The notes beneath the pieces were generated by a model. That model saw only the letters and a list, made by a program, of their open reading frames with translations, was not told the origin of the DNA and did no database searches. From VFZN01 sp963709325 (GTDB taxonomy: Bacteria; Acidobacteriota; Vicinamibacteria; Vicinamibacterales; UBA2999), in the NCBI GenBank assembly GCA_963709325.1, contig CAVPVV010000003.1, forward strand, positions 1,302,001 through 1,366,000: DNA of 64,000 nucleotides, in the 5' to 3' direction. Shown here piece after piece: positions 1 to 8,217 of this stretch; the stretch's first letter is position 1; each line of letters opens with the position of its first letter. The translations under genes were made by a program, and so were the position numbers.

Positions 1-78
1 GTTCTTGGCAATCGCAATTCCCGGACGCTTTCCGCCACTAGTGTCTGGTAGCATGGCGGCGTTTCAGGAGGCCCCACG

Positions 79-1191
79 ATGGCTCAGACGCTCACCCGCC
101 GCCAGTTCGTCCAGACCGGCACCGCCGCCGGTGTCGCGCTCGCCAGCACCGAGACGCTGTTCGGGAAGTCGGCAGCCATCCAGACCGGGGTCAAGCCGGT
201 CGTCATCTCCTCCGACAACGGCAACGTCTACAAGAACGGGGGCAGCAAGGTCGGCGTGCAGGTGGCGTTCGAGATGATCACCAAGGGCAGCGACGTGCTC
301 GACGCGGTGATCGCCGGCGTCAACCTGTGCGAACTCGACCCCGCCGACACGAGCGTCGGCTACGGCGGGCTGCCGAACGCTGACGGCGTGGTGCAACTCG
401 ACTCATGCTGCATGCACGGCCCGCTGAAGCGCGCCGGCGGCGTCGCCGCGATCGAAGGCGTGCGCACGCCGTCGCTGGTCGCGAAGGCGGTGCTGCAGAA
501 CACCGATCATCACCTGCTGGTCGGGCGCGGCGCGCAGGAGTTCGCGCGCAACATGGGATTCAAGATCGAGGACGACCTCAACACCGAGACTTCGCGCAAG
601 CTGTGGCTGGAATGGAAGCAGCGCATCGATCCCGAGCACTACCTCGATCCGAAGAAGCGCGGCGACGCGGCAATGATGGCCGGCCTCAGCATGGTGCGCG
701 ACGGCCTCATCGATCCGAACCACTTCTGGGGCACCATCAACTGCGACGGCATCAGCCCCAAGGGCGACATCTGCGGCGTGACGACGACCAGTGGCCTGGC
801 GTGGAAGATACCGGGGCGCACGGGGGACTCGCCGATTCTCGGGGCCGGGCTTTACGTCGACAACGAAGTCGGCGCGGCCGGTTCGACCGGGCGCGGTGAA
901 GCCAACCTGTACAATTTGTGCTCGTTCCTGATCGTCGAGCAGATGCGGATGGGTAAGTCGCCGAAAGACGCTGGCATGGAAGCGCTCCGCCGTGTGCAAA
1001 GAAATACGATAGAAAAACGTCTCCTTAATGGGCGCAATTTCCCAAATTTTGGATTGAATTTTTACATCGTTAACAAAAAGGGCGAGTGGGCCAGCGTGTC
1101 CCTCTACCCGTCGAAATTCGCGGTCTGCACGGAAAACGGGCCGGAAACTCGCGATACAGAGCCATTGTTGACGGGTAATCCGACCGAATAA
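79..1191 (+). CDS. Tat-exported N4-(beta-N-acetylglucosaminyl)-L-asparaginase (glycosylasparaginase family)
   Basis: The enzyme family cleaves the bond between N-acetylglucosamine and asparagine; it is an Ntn-hydrolase that self-processes before a catalytic threonine. The N-terminus has a Tat motif (TRRQFV) followed by a hydrophobic stretch, so export to the periplasm is expected. By alignment with known bacterial family members, WGTIN takes the place of the usual HDTIG site, making Thr219 the likely nucleophile; the downstream blocks TTTSG, GDSPILGAGLYVDNEVGAA and TGRGE match the family. The start is set by AGGAGG at 67-72, six bases before the ATG. About the last 65 codons are markedly AT-richer than the rest of the gene and use codons such as AGA and ATA that are rare around it. 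Family assignment is confident; the natural substrate is inferred. Confidence 0.9.
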   Translation: MAQTLTRRQFVQTGTAAGVALASTETLFGKSAAIQTGVKPVVISSDNGNVYKNGGSKVGVQVAFEMITKGSDVLDAVIAGVNLCELDPADTSVGYGGLPNADGVVQLDSCCMHGPLKRAGGVAAIEGVRTPSLVAKAVLQNTDHHLLVGRGAQEFARNMGFKIEDDLNTETSRKLWLEWKQRIDPEHYLDPKKRGDAAMMAGLSMVRDGLIDPNHFWGTINCDGISPKGDICGVTTTSGLAWKIPGRTGDSPILGAGLYVDNEVGAAGSTGRGEANLYNLCSFLIVEQMRMGKSPKDAGMEALRRVQRNTIEKRLLNGRNFPNFGLNFYIVNKKGEWASVSLYPSKFAVCTENGPETRDTEPLLTGNPTE

Positions 1192-1279
1192 CCTGCACGC
1201 TTCGGCACCTTTCCGCTGTCCACGTGCGAGGTCAGCGGAGGACGGCACCGGCTTTGCTGATGTGCGACGCGAGCCTGCC

Positions 1280-2011
1280 ATGATGACCGTCGTCCCAATG
1301 CCGGAGCCGCGCGGCCGGGTTACCCCGGAGCAGGGTCACGTGGAGCCCGGGGCGTCGCCTGTTACCCCAGAGACCACGGCGTCGCGGGCGAAGAAGAAAA
1401 AAGACAAAGTTCGATCCGCCTGGATCTCGTTCGCCGGCCGGATCGTCGCGCAAGTGACGGGCGCGATGGTGAGCGTGGCGCTCGCCCTCCTGGTGCTGCA
1501 CAAGGGCGCGCAGGAGCCGAAACCCACCAAGGCGTCGCCACTGCCGGTTCAGGTGGTGGACGTGTCAACGGCCGCGCACCACACCGGGTCTGCGCCCAGG
1601 ATTGCCGGACCGGCCATCGCGGTGTTGCCGCTCGATAACTTCTCCGGCAACCCGGCCGAAGATGCGATGGCCGATGGCATGACCGAGGCACTGGTCGCAG
1701 AGTTGGCGCAGATCCCAGGGCTGACAGTGATCTCACGCACCTCCGCGATGCAGTACCGCGGGGCTCACAAGCCACTGCCGGAGATCGCGCGCGAGCTCGG
1801 AGCGACGCACCTCATCGAAGGATCGCTCGTCGCCGACAAGGGGCGCATGCGGGTGACCGCACAGCTGATCGACGCATCGTCGGATCGCCACCTCTGGGCG
1901 CACACCTACGACCGCGCGGCCGGCGACGTCCTCGGCATTCAGGCAGAAGTCGCACGCACGATTGCCGGAGAAGTCGGCGCGGCGATCGTTGCCACCGACG
2001 CTGATCGCTAG
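1280..2011 (+). CDS. Membrane-anchored FlgO/TolB-like N-domain protein
   Basis: A charged cytoplasmic N-terminus (with a KKKK stretch) precedes one membrane segment near residues 55-75. The C-terminal half is a TolB/FlgO-like domain: it begins PAIAVLPLDNFSGNPAEDAM and continues with TEALVAELAQIPGLTVISRT, LGATHLIEGS and LWAHTYDR, all typical of the domain found in adenylate cyclases and in kinases with TPR tails. Here the kinase or cyclase module and the TPR repeats are absent, so the protein is a stand-alone version of about 243 residues. Start at ATG 1280 is chosen over a GTG at 1262; neither has a clear ribosome site. The stop codon shares the sequence CTAG with the convergent gene at 2008. 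Function unknown. Confidence 0.7.
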   Translation: MMTVVPMPEPRGRVTPEQGHVEPGASPVTPETTASRAKKKKDKVRSAWISFAGRIVAQVTGAMVSVALALLVLHKGAQEPKPTKASPLPVQVVDVSTAAHHTGSAPRIAGPAIAVLPLDNFSGNPAEDAMADGMTEALVAELAQIPGLTVISRTSAMQYRGAHKPLPEIARELGATHLIEGSLVADKGRMRVTAQLIDASSDRHLWAHTYDRAAGDVLGIQAEVARTIAGEVGAAIVATDADR

Positions 2012-3726
2012 TCACGGCTGCGGCGCTTCGGTACGCGCCAGGCGCGGGTCCGGATCAGCGGGCCCGCTTCGACTTCCGGCTTCCAATCGAGCGCGGCTTC
2101 GGGCACTCCGGCAAAGCGAGTGCGGACGAGCGGCTCCTCGAATTGATCCAGCACCCACCACACCTCGTAGCCTTGTGCGTCGAGCAGCGCCAGTGACGTT
2201 CGAAGTGACGTGCGATCGAGCGCGTCCCATCGGAGGATCGAACGGCCGGTGAGGTATCGCATGCTGCCGCTCTGCTCCGAGGTCAGCATCACGGCACGGG
2301 CGTCGATCTTCCGCTGCAACAGGGCTCCGGCTTCGCGGGCGCGGGCGGTCACAGCGGCGATCTGAAACACGCCGAGTTCTCGTGCGGTGTGCAATGCGGT
2401 GGCGGTAATGGTGAGCGCGAGCGCAACGATACCCGCGGCACGAATTGTCTGCGGCAATCGCTCAAGCGCGTTGGCGATCGCGGCCGCCGCCAACGCTGAG
2501 ACGACGGCCAGTGCCGGTAGCAGGAAGCGGACGTAGGTCCAGACCTCGAAGACGGCGTAGACCAGATATGCAACGATCACAGCTGCGGCAAAGATGAGCA
2601 GCCCGGCGACTGGCGGTGACGCCGAACGTCTTGAACCTCGCATCGATACCACCAGAGCCGCCGCGAGCGTGCAGACGAACGCGGGCTCAGCCTGCCAGAT
2701 CCATCGCGCGTACAGCTGGGCGTTCGACGGAATGTTGGCAACCCTGAAGAGGTCGCCGGCCGTTCCGTAACCGGAGGTGAGCGGCGAACCGTACCAGCGC
2801 CACTGCACGAAGGCGATGAGCGCGCCGGCACAGGCAACGGGGAGCGAGAACCAGGCGCCGGCAGTCGTCCGCTTGCCGGCTGGGTGCGCGCGGATCACGA
2901 CCGCAAGCGGAATCGCCGCAAGCGGCGCGAGGTTGGGCCGTACTGCGACCGCGACGGCGGCGGCAATGCCCGCGGACAGCGGCGAACCGTCGATCACCAA
3001 CCACCAGCAGAGCGCCCATGCTGCGGTGACAGGCACGTCGCTCATGGGTTGAAACACGTGGATCAGAAACGTCGGTGACGTGGCCAGGAGGAGCGCTGTG
3101 AGTAATGCAGCGAGGCCGCCGCCGAGGCGCCCCGCGATCGCGCTAGCGGCCAGCACGGCGATGCCCGCCGCGATCGCGACCATCCACGCCGCTCCCACAG
3201 TTCCGGCGATCGCGTGGGGGATCGCCATGAGCAACGGCAAGCCGGGAGCATAGGTCGGCACCTGCCAGCCGCGCTCGACTGCTGGTCGCCACCCCAGCGG
3301 CGTGGTGGCCGAGGGCGGCAGCCGCCATTCCGGCAAGCCCATGAGCTCATCGAACCGGCGCGTCTCGAGACGCGACCACATCTCCGCCTGGCTCAGGTAA
3401 CCCGACGCGTCGGCGCCGTTAGCGGAATACGTCGCGAACCACAGCGCCGCAAGACAGGCGCAGAGCGAGATCGCGAACGCCACTCGCTGGCCGTTTGTCT
3501 CCAGCCAGCTGCCGAACCACGCGAGATCATCGCGAATGCCGCTGCTTCGCCACGCGCTCGCGATCCACGCCAGCAGCAGCGTGGCGGCCGCGGCGGCCGG
3601 CAGCGACCACGACCGGGCCGAAACGCGAACGCCGCCAACGGAAGCGACGAATCCTCCGCTGACGGCGATCAGAACGGCGGCGACGAGCGCGGCGGTCGAA
3701 GCCGCGAGAACCGCGCGGCGCTTCAC
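2008..3726 (-). CDS. Polytopic membrane glycosyltransferase-like protein (GT39/PMT-like)
   Basis: A 572-residue protein with roughly ten hydrophobic segments and a periplasmic C-terminal domain. The layout (N-terminal helix, soluble loop, then alternating helices, with the pattern PTYAPGLPLLMAIPHA) resembles dolichyl-phosphate-mannose or ArnT-like transferases, which move a sugar from a lipid carrier. I do not see a decisive catalytic motif, so the donor and acceptor are unknown. Start is a GTG one base after the stop of the upstream methyltransferase gene, so the two are probably co-transcribed. Confidence 0.6.
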   Translation of the reverse strand: MKRRAVLAASTAALVAAVLIAVSGGFVASVGGVRVSARSWSLPAAAAATLLLAWIASAWRSSGIRDDLAWFGSWLETNGQRVAFAISLCACLAALWFATYSANGADASGYLSQAEMWSRLETRRFDELMGLPEWRLPPSATTPLGWRPAVERGWQVPTYAPGLPLLMAIPHAIAGTVGAAWMVAIAAGIAVLAASAIAGRLGGGLAALLTALLLATSPTFLIHVFQPMSDVPVTAAWALCWWLVIDGSPLSAGIAAAVAVAVRPNLAPLAAIPLAVVIRAHPAGKRTTAGAWFSLPVACAGALIAFVQWRWYGSPLTSGYGTAGDLFRVANIPSNAQLYARWIWQAEPAFVCTLAAALVVSMRGSRRSASPPVAGLLIFAAAVIVAYLVYAVFEVWTYVRFLLPALAVVSALAAAAIANALERLPQTIRAAGIVALALTITATALHTARELGVFQIAAVTARAREAGALLQRKIDARAVMLTSEQSGSMRYLTGRSILRWDALDRTSLRTSLALLDAQGYEVWWVLDQFEEPLVRTRFAGVPEAALDWKPEVEAGPLIRTRAWRVPKRRSRD

Positions 3727-3727
3727 C

Positions 3728-4279
3728 TTATCGCTTGGGGATGGTCCAGAAATAGACCTTGCGACCCTCGACGTCGAGCTCCTTCTCGGGCTTCCAGTCG
3801 CCCATATCGAAGGCGTGAGAGACGATACGCGTGCCCGGCCTGAGCTCCTTCATCAGCTTCGGCATCAACTTGACGTTCAGCGAAGGGAGCAGGTACAGCG
3901 TGACGACGGTCGCCTTGCTCAGGTCCTGCTCGAACAGGTCGCCCTGGACGATGGTGACCTTGTCGCCGACGTTGTTCTTGGCGACATTTTCCTTGGCCTC
4001 CTTGATCCGCTGCGGGTCGATGTCGATTCCCACGCCGGTGGCGCCGTACTTCTTCGCCGCGGTCACCGGAATGCGGCCATCGCCGCAGCCCAGGTCGTAG
4101 ACAATATCGTTCTTGCCGACGTTGGCGACCTGCAGCATGGCTTCGACGACGGCTTCAGGCGTGGGCACGTAGATGACGTCGGGGCGGCGGGTCGGTGCTT
4201 CCTGGGCGAACGCGGCGCTCGCGCCGGGAATGCTCGCCACGATCATCGTGGCCACCAGGACGACAGACCGGATCGACAT
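3728..4279 (-). CDS. Exported class I SAM-dependent methyltransferase-like protein
   Basis: After a signal peptide ending near AFAQEA, the protein carries the Rossmann methyltransferase signature DLGCGDGRIPVTAAK (motif I), GIDIDP (motif II) and a motif near VTLYLLPSLN. This combination is seen in small acidobacterial and planctomycete methyltransferases annotated from motif I alone. The ATG at 4279 is fixed by AGGAGG eight bases upstream; a longer in-frame extension to 4609 lacks support. A periplasmic methyltransferase would have no SAM supply, so the exported location is odd; the hydrophobic N-terminus could instead be a membrane anchor. Confidence 0.75.
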   Translation of the reverse strand: MSIRSVVLVATMIVASIPGASAAFAQEAPTRRPDVIYVPTPEAVVEAMLQVANVGKNDIVYDLGCGDGRIPVTAAKKYGATGVGIDIDPQRIKEAKENVAKNNVGDKVTIVQGDLFEQDLSKATVVTLYLLPSLNVKLMPKLMKELRPGTRIVSHAFDMGDWKPEKELDVEGRKVYFWTIPKR

Positions 4280-4302
4280 GTGTGGAAACCTCCTGAGCGG
4301 TC

Positions 4303-6132
4303 GTGAGCAACGAGTATAGCCCAGGCCTTTCGCGCGCCTGGCCGTGGCTGGTTGCGGCCGCGCTGGCCCTGCTGCTTGCCGCGGCGCTGGTGCCGGCGAT
4401 GCGTCACATGCGCGAATCGCCGCCCGCTCCGCCTGCGCCGCTGCGCGCCACCTGGACCACACGCGCCGACCTTGTGGTCGGCGCGGGCAGCGAATATCCC
4501 TTTGGACTTTCTCTCGCGCCGGACGGCCGCCGTGTCGTTTTCCCCGCCGGCCGCGACGGTCATGCCAGTCTATGGCTGCAGGACCTCTCGACGGGAAGTG
4601 CGGCCGCATTGCCCGGTACCGATCGCGCGGTGTTGCCGTTCTGGTCGCCGGATGGAACGCGGGTTGGCTTCTTCGCTGACAGCGCGATCAAGGTGATCAC
4701 GCTCACCGACGCGCGCGTCGATGTGCTGCACGCGGTCGAACGCGCCCGTGGCGCGACGTGGACCCCGCGCGGCGAGATCGTGTTCACCGACGACGAAGGG
4801 GGACTGTCCCTGGTGTCCGCTGCCGGACAGTGGGGACAGTCCCCTGATGCGGATCGAAGCAGGGGACTGTCCCCTCCTGCGGCGCGGCGGGTGACGAGCG
4901 TCGACCCGGATGCTGGAGAAGTTGCGCATCTGTTCCCCGCGTTTGTTGCAGATGGCGCGTACGTCGTGACCTTCGTGCGCGCGGAGTCCGCCGCACGCCA
5001 GGGTTTGGCTGTCGTCGCGCTCGGCGACGGTACGCGCACGCGGCTTGCCGGATCGGCGGCGAGCGCCGTCGCCGCTGGCAATCGACTGCTCTACGCGAAT
5101 GACGGCGCGCTGGTGAGCCAGATGCTCGACGCTGCCACGGCGCGGCTGGTCGGCCGTGCCATCGTGCTCGGCGTGCACGTCGGACAGAGCACGCTCGGGC
5201 AACTGCTTGCCACCGCCTCGGCGGACGCGCTCGTCTACAGCGAACCGATCGCGGGGCTGCAGGAACTGGTCTGGATGTCGCGATCGGGCGAGCGGCTGGG
5301 CACGCTCGGCTCACCCGCCGACAGCTGGAGCGTCCGTATCGCGCCTGATGGACGCCGGGTTGCGGTCACCGTCCTCGAGCCGCTGCTCCGCACGCTCGAC
5401 GTCGTGCAGTACGACAGACGCACGCTGATGCCGTCGCGAATTTCGTTGTCCATCGACGCCGACGAATCGCCGGCCTGGTCGCCCGACGGGCTGCGCATCG
5501 CGTGGGTACAGGCTGGGAAGACGCTGATGGTGCGCGGCGCCGGCGCGGTCCTGCCGGCCGAGACGATCGCGCGATTCGACGAACCGATTCGCGTCACCGA
5601 CTGGACCCCGGACGGTTCGGCAGTGCTGATTTCGCGCACGATGCCCGGCACCCGCGAGGACCTGTGGCTGGTACCCGTGAAGGGCGGAGCCGCGCCGCGG
5701 GTGCTGGTGTCAACGCCGTTCGCCGACGTACAGGGCGATATCTCGCCGGACGGCCGCCTGGTGGCGTACGCCTCCGACGAATCGGGGCAATTCGAAGTTT
5801 ACGTGGAAGCTATCCAGGACCGCTCCCCTGAGCCCGGCACCCGCGAGCGAGTGTCGAGCGGAGGGGGCAGCGATCCACGATGGAGTCGCAATGGCCAGGA
5901 GCTGTTCTTCCGACGCGGATCGGAGATCCACGTTGCCACGCCGGCATTAGGAAGGGGACAGAACGCGGTGGCCGCGACGTCCACCTTGTTTAAGACGGAA
6001 CTCCCGCCTCGATCGTTCGATGCCAGTCCGGACGGAAAGGGTTTCCTGCTGAGCTTGCCGGCGGCCGCCCCACCCCCGCCGGCGACGATTGTCCTGAATT
6101 GGGCGTCGCCCCCCAGCGCGCCGCAACCTTGA
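4303..6132 (+). CDS. Membrane-anchored PD40/TolB-type beta-propeller protein without kinase domain
   Basis: One membrane segment near residues 13-32 is followed by a long periplasmic region of PD40/WD40-like blades, with repeats such as SPDGTRVGFFA, AWSPDGLRIAWVQ, TPDGSAVLISR and SPDGRLVAYASDESG. In acidobacteria this arrangement is usually the C-terminal sensor half of a PknB-type Ser/Thr kinase; here only the sensor half is present. The GTG start lies 23 bases from the divergent methyltransferase start. An in-frame insert of palindromic repeat DNA (4798-4874) adds about 25 residues rich in Gly, Gln and Ser-Pro between two blades. Ligand unknown. Confidence 0.75.
   Translation: MSNEYSPGLSRAWPWLVAAALALLLAAALVPAMRHMRESPPAPPAPLRATWTTRADLVVGAGSEYPFGLSLAPDGRRVVFPAGRDGHASLWLQDLSTGSAAALPGTDRAVLPFWSPDGTRVGFFADSAIKVITLTDARVDVLHAVERARGATWTPRGEIVFTDDEGGLSLVSAAGQWGQSPDADRSRGLSPPAARRVTSVDPDAGEVAHLFPAFVADGAYVVTFVRAESAARQGLAVVALGDGTRTRLAGSAASAVAAGNRLLYANDGALVSQMLDAATARLVGRAIVLGVHVGQSTLGQLLATASADALVYSEPIAGLQELVWMSRSGERLGTLGSPADSWSVRIAPDGRRVAVTVLEPLLRTLDVVQYDRRTLMPSRISLSIDADESPAWSPDGLRIAWVQAGKTLMVRGAGAVLPAETIARFDEPIRVTDWTPDGSAVLISRTMPGTREDLWLVPVKGGAAPRVLVSTPFADVQGDISPDGRLVAYASDESGQFEVYVEAIQDRSPEPGTRERVSSGGGSDPRWSRNGQELFFRRGSEIHVATPALGRGQNAVAATSTLFKTELPPRSFDASPDGKGFLLSLPAAAPPPPATIVLNWASPPSAPQP
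4798..4874. repeat. Cluster of three GGGGACTGTCCCC palindromes inside a reading frame
   Basis: Three near-identical 13-bp palindromes lie at 4798-4810, 4832-4844 (as GGGGACAGTCCCC) and 4862-4874. The second and third are 30 bases apart, start to start, with a spacer beginning TGATGCGGATC. The propeller gene reads straight through them without a stop. A second pair with the same spacing and a related spacer lies at 6147-6190. Confidence 0.8.
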
Positions 6133-6146
6133 TACGGTGCGACTAG

Positions 6147-6190
6147 AGGGACTGTCCCCAGATGCGACCCGGATCAGGGGACTGTCCCCC
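6147..6190. repeat. Paired GGGGACTGTCCCC palindromes downstream of the propeller gene
   Basis: Two copies (6148-6159 and 6177-6189) are separated by about 17 bases containing GATGCG and GGATC, matching the spacer of the copy at 4832-4874. They sit between the convergent ends of the propeller and exonuclease genes, where they could form hairpins in transcripts from either side. Confidence 0.8.
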
Positions 6191-6207
6191 TTTCACCCGC
6201 CGAGGCG

Positions 6208-6969
6208 TCAGGAGTCGAAGGTCACGACGACCGGGCCGTGGTCGCTGGTCCCGACCTCGCGCATGACCGACGAGCTGGCGGCCCTCGAGGCGAGCGGCGC
6301 CGAGGCGAGCACGTAGTCGATCCGCCAGCCGATGTTCCGCTGGCGCAGGTTGCGCCACGGCGCCCACCAGGTGAACAGGTTCTCGTTGTCGGGGTCGAGG
6401 GCTCGGCCGACATCCACGAGGTTCCGCGAGATCAGCCGCTCCAGCACCTCACGCTCCGCCGGCCGCGTCCCGATCTGGTTCGGCTTCCGCTCCTTGGGAT
6501 GAACGTCGCGCTCCTCGCGCGCCACGTTCAGGTCCCCGCAGATGACGATACGACGACCCTCGCGCTGTGCCTCCTCCGCCCAGACGTCGAGCGCGTCCAG
6601 GAACCGCAGCTTCGCCTCGTAGTCCTTACCGCCATTCGGCACATAGACGGTGGCAACGGTCAGCGACTCCTCGCCCGACAGGACATCCACCGTTGCGATC
6701 CGCTGCTCGAAGTCGAAAGCCGGGTGCGCGATAGAGGGCTCGACAACCGCCAGCGCCTTCGATACCAGCATGCCGACGCCGGAGTACCCCTTCTGGCCGT
6801 GCCAGAACGCCCAGTAGCCTTCGACGTCCCGCAGTTCGAACGTCAGTTGATCCAGCGAAGCCTTGATCTCCTGGAGGCAGACCACTGACGGCTGCTCAGC
6901 GGCCAGCCAGGCAAGCAACTCGCCCTGGCGGGCGCGAATGCCGTTGACGTTCCAGGTCGCAATCTTCAC
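6208..6969 (-). CDS. xth: Exodeoxyribonuclease III
   Basis: An AP endonuclease and 3'-5' exonuclease of base-excision repair, acting on DNA in the cytoplasm. The 253-residue protein is the normal family length and starts MKIATWNVNGIRAR. The family's conserved blocks are present in order: CLQEIKA (metal-binding Glu), YSGVGML, ATVYVPNGG, GDLNVAREERDVHP, RIDYVLAS and the C-terminal SDHGPVV with the catalytic histidine. The gene begins one base before the end of the adjacent hydrolase gene on the same strand, so the two may share a transcript. Confidence 0.95.
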   Translation of the reverse strand: MKIATWNVNGIRARQGELLAWLAAEQPSVVCLQEIKASLDQLTFELRDVEGYWAFWHGQKGYSGVGMLVSKALAVVEPSIAHPAFDFEQRIATVDVLSGEESLTVATVYVPNGGKDYEAKLRFLDALDVWAEEAQREGRRIVICGDLNVAREERDVHPKERKPNQIGTRPAEREVLERLISRNLVDVGRALDPDNENLFTWWAPWRNLRQRNIGWRIDYVLASAPLASRAASSSVMREVGTSDHGPVVVTFDS

Positions 6970-6970
6970 G

Positions 6971-8050
6971 TTACTGAATCCGTCCCTCGAGCAGGTCGTA
7001 GGCGCGGTAGACGCCGTGGTTCAGCACGCCGACGTCCTTGAGCGCCGGCACCTCCGGATAGTCAGCGATGTGCTTGCGCATGTCGATCTGCCGCGCCGCC
7101 TCCTCAGCGCTGACGCCCGAGTCGTGGAGCTTCTTCGCCTGTTGCCAGAAGTCGGCGAGGTAGGACTTGAAATGATCGATCTTCACCTTCCCCTGGAACG
7201 CCTCGCCGTGGCCGGGGAGCACCCAGTCGAAGTCCAGCGCGCGAAGCTTGTCGAGCGTCGCCGACCAGTCGGGCACGAACGCGTCGCCCAAGTACGACGG
7301 CCCCGCCGTCAGCAGGTCGCCGGAAGCCACGACCCGTTCCTTTGGCAGGTACACGACCACGTCGCCGCCGGTGTGGCCGCGCCCGAGGAAGAGCAACCGG
7401 ATCTCGCGGCCGCCGCGATAGAGCGTCATCGAGTCGGTGAGCGTCATCGTCGGCGGCTGGACCTTCACCGCCGCGCTCGCTTCGCGATACTGCAGCTGGA
7501 TGGAGAGCTGCTCGCGCACGTTGTCCTTTGCCGGACCGTCGGGCATGCCATCGATCTGCTTCGTGAGCTGGGCAATCTGGACCGGGATACCGCTGGTGAC
7601 GAACATGTCGTACGACCGCCCGCGCGTGGACTCGCCGGCGGCGAGCATCCGCCGCGTGAACTCGTGGCCGATGATCTCCACGTCCGACCCGTACACCTGG
7701 TTGCCGTGGGCGTGGTCCCAGTGGAAATGGGTGTTGATGACGTAGCGGATCGGCTTGTCGGTCACCGTCTTGATCTGCTCGGCCAGCGCCCACGCCGCGG
7801 CTGGCGTACTGTGCGAATCCACCACCAGCACATCGTCGGCATTGACGATGATGGCGGCGTTGCAGCCGACCGAGAGCGCGCCGGTGCCGACGGCGTGGTA
7901 GATGCCGTCCTGGATCTTGTTGAGGCGAAACGCGTCGCCCTTGAATGCAGCGCCGGGCGGCCTGGGCCGCTGCGCGGCGTCGGGCCGCACGATGAGGAGC
8001 GCAACGCCGCCGAGCACGAGGAGGGAGAGCACCGCGACACGTGTGGTCAT
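6971..8050 (-). CDS. Secreted metallo-beta-lactamase-fold hydrolase
   Basis: A zinc hydrolase of the metallo-beta-lactamase superfamily. The HxHxDH metal motif is THFHWDHAHGN (residues about 107-117), followed by the later GRGHTGGDVVVY and LPGHGEAF blocks that supply the remaining metal ligands. A hydrophobic leader (VAVLSLLVLGGVALLIV) indicates export. The start at ATG 8050 puts the leader at the very N-terminus; an upstream ATG at 8083 would add 11 residues and has no better ribosome site. The closest general type is the SoxH/quinoprotein-relay or cyclase-like subgroup, but the substrate cannot be told from sequence. Confidence 0.85.
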   Translation of the reverse strand: MTTRVAVLSLLVLGGVALLIVRPDAAQRPRPPGAAFKGDAFRLNKIQDGIYHAVGTGALSVGCNAAIIVNADDVLVVDSHSTPAAAWALAEQIKTVTDKPIRYVINTHFHWDHAHGNQVYGSDVEIIGHEFTRRMLAAGESTRGRSYDMFVTSGIPVQIAQLTKQIDGMPDGPAKDNVREQLSIQLQYREASAAVKVQPPTMTLTDSMTLYRGGREIRLLFLGRGHTGGDVVVYLPKERVVASGDLLTAGPSYLGDAFVPDWSATLDKLRALDFDWVLPGHGEAFQGKVKIDHFKSYLADFWQQAKKLHDSGVSAEEAARQIDMRKHIADYPEVPALKDVGVLNHGVYRAYDLLEGRIQ

Positions 8051-8217
8051 AGGCTCGGCAATTGTATGTGCGGGCCGGGCCATCGTGGGCGCATTTACGC
8101 TGGCGATTGTGCTGACTTGGCGTTCGCGGAGGTTCGAGCGACCGTGCCCGCGGACTCGTCTGGCTGCTGCTGCCGCGGCTCGTAACGATATATCCGCAAC
8201 GGCAGGCTATGCCTGGG

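Noticed and set aside
4303..6132. Complete Ser/Thr kinase
   Set aside because: No kinase motifs (GxGxxG, HRD, DFG) precede the membrane segment, and the upstream gene is on the other strand.
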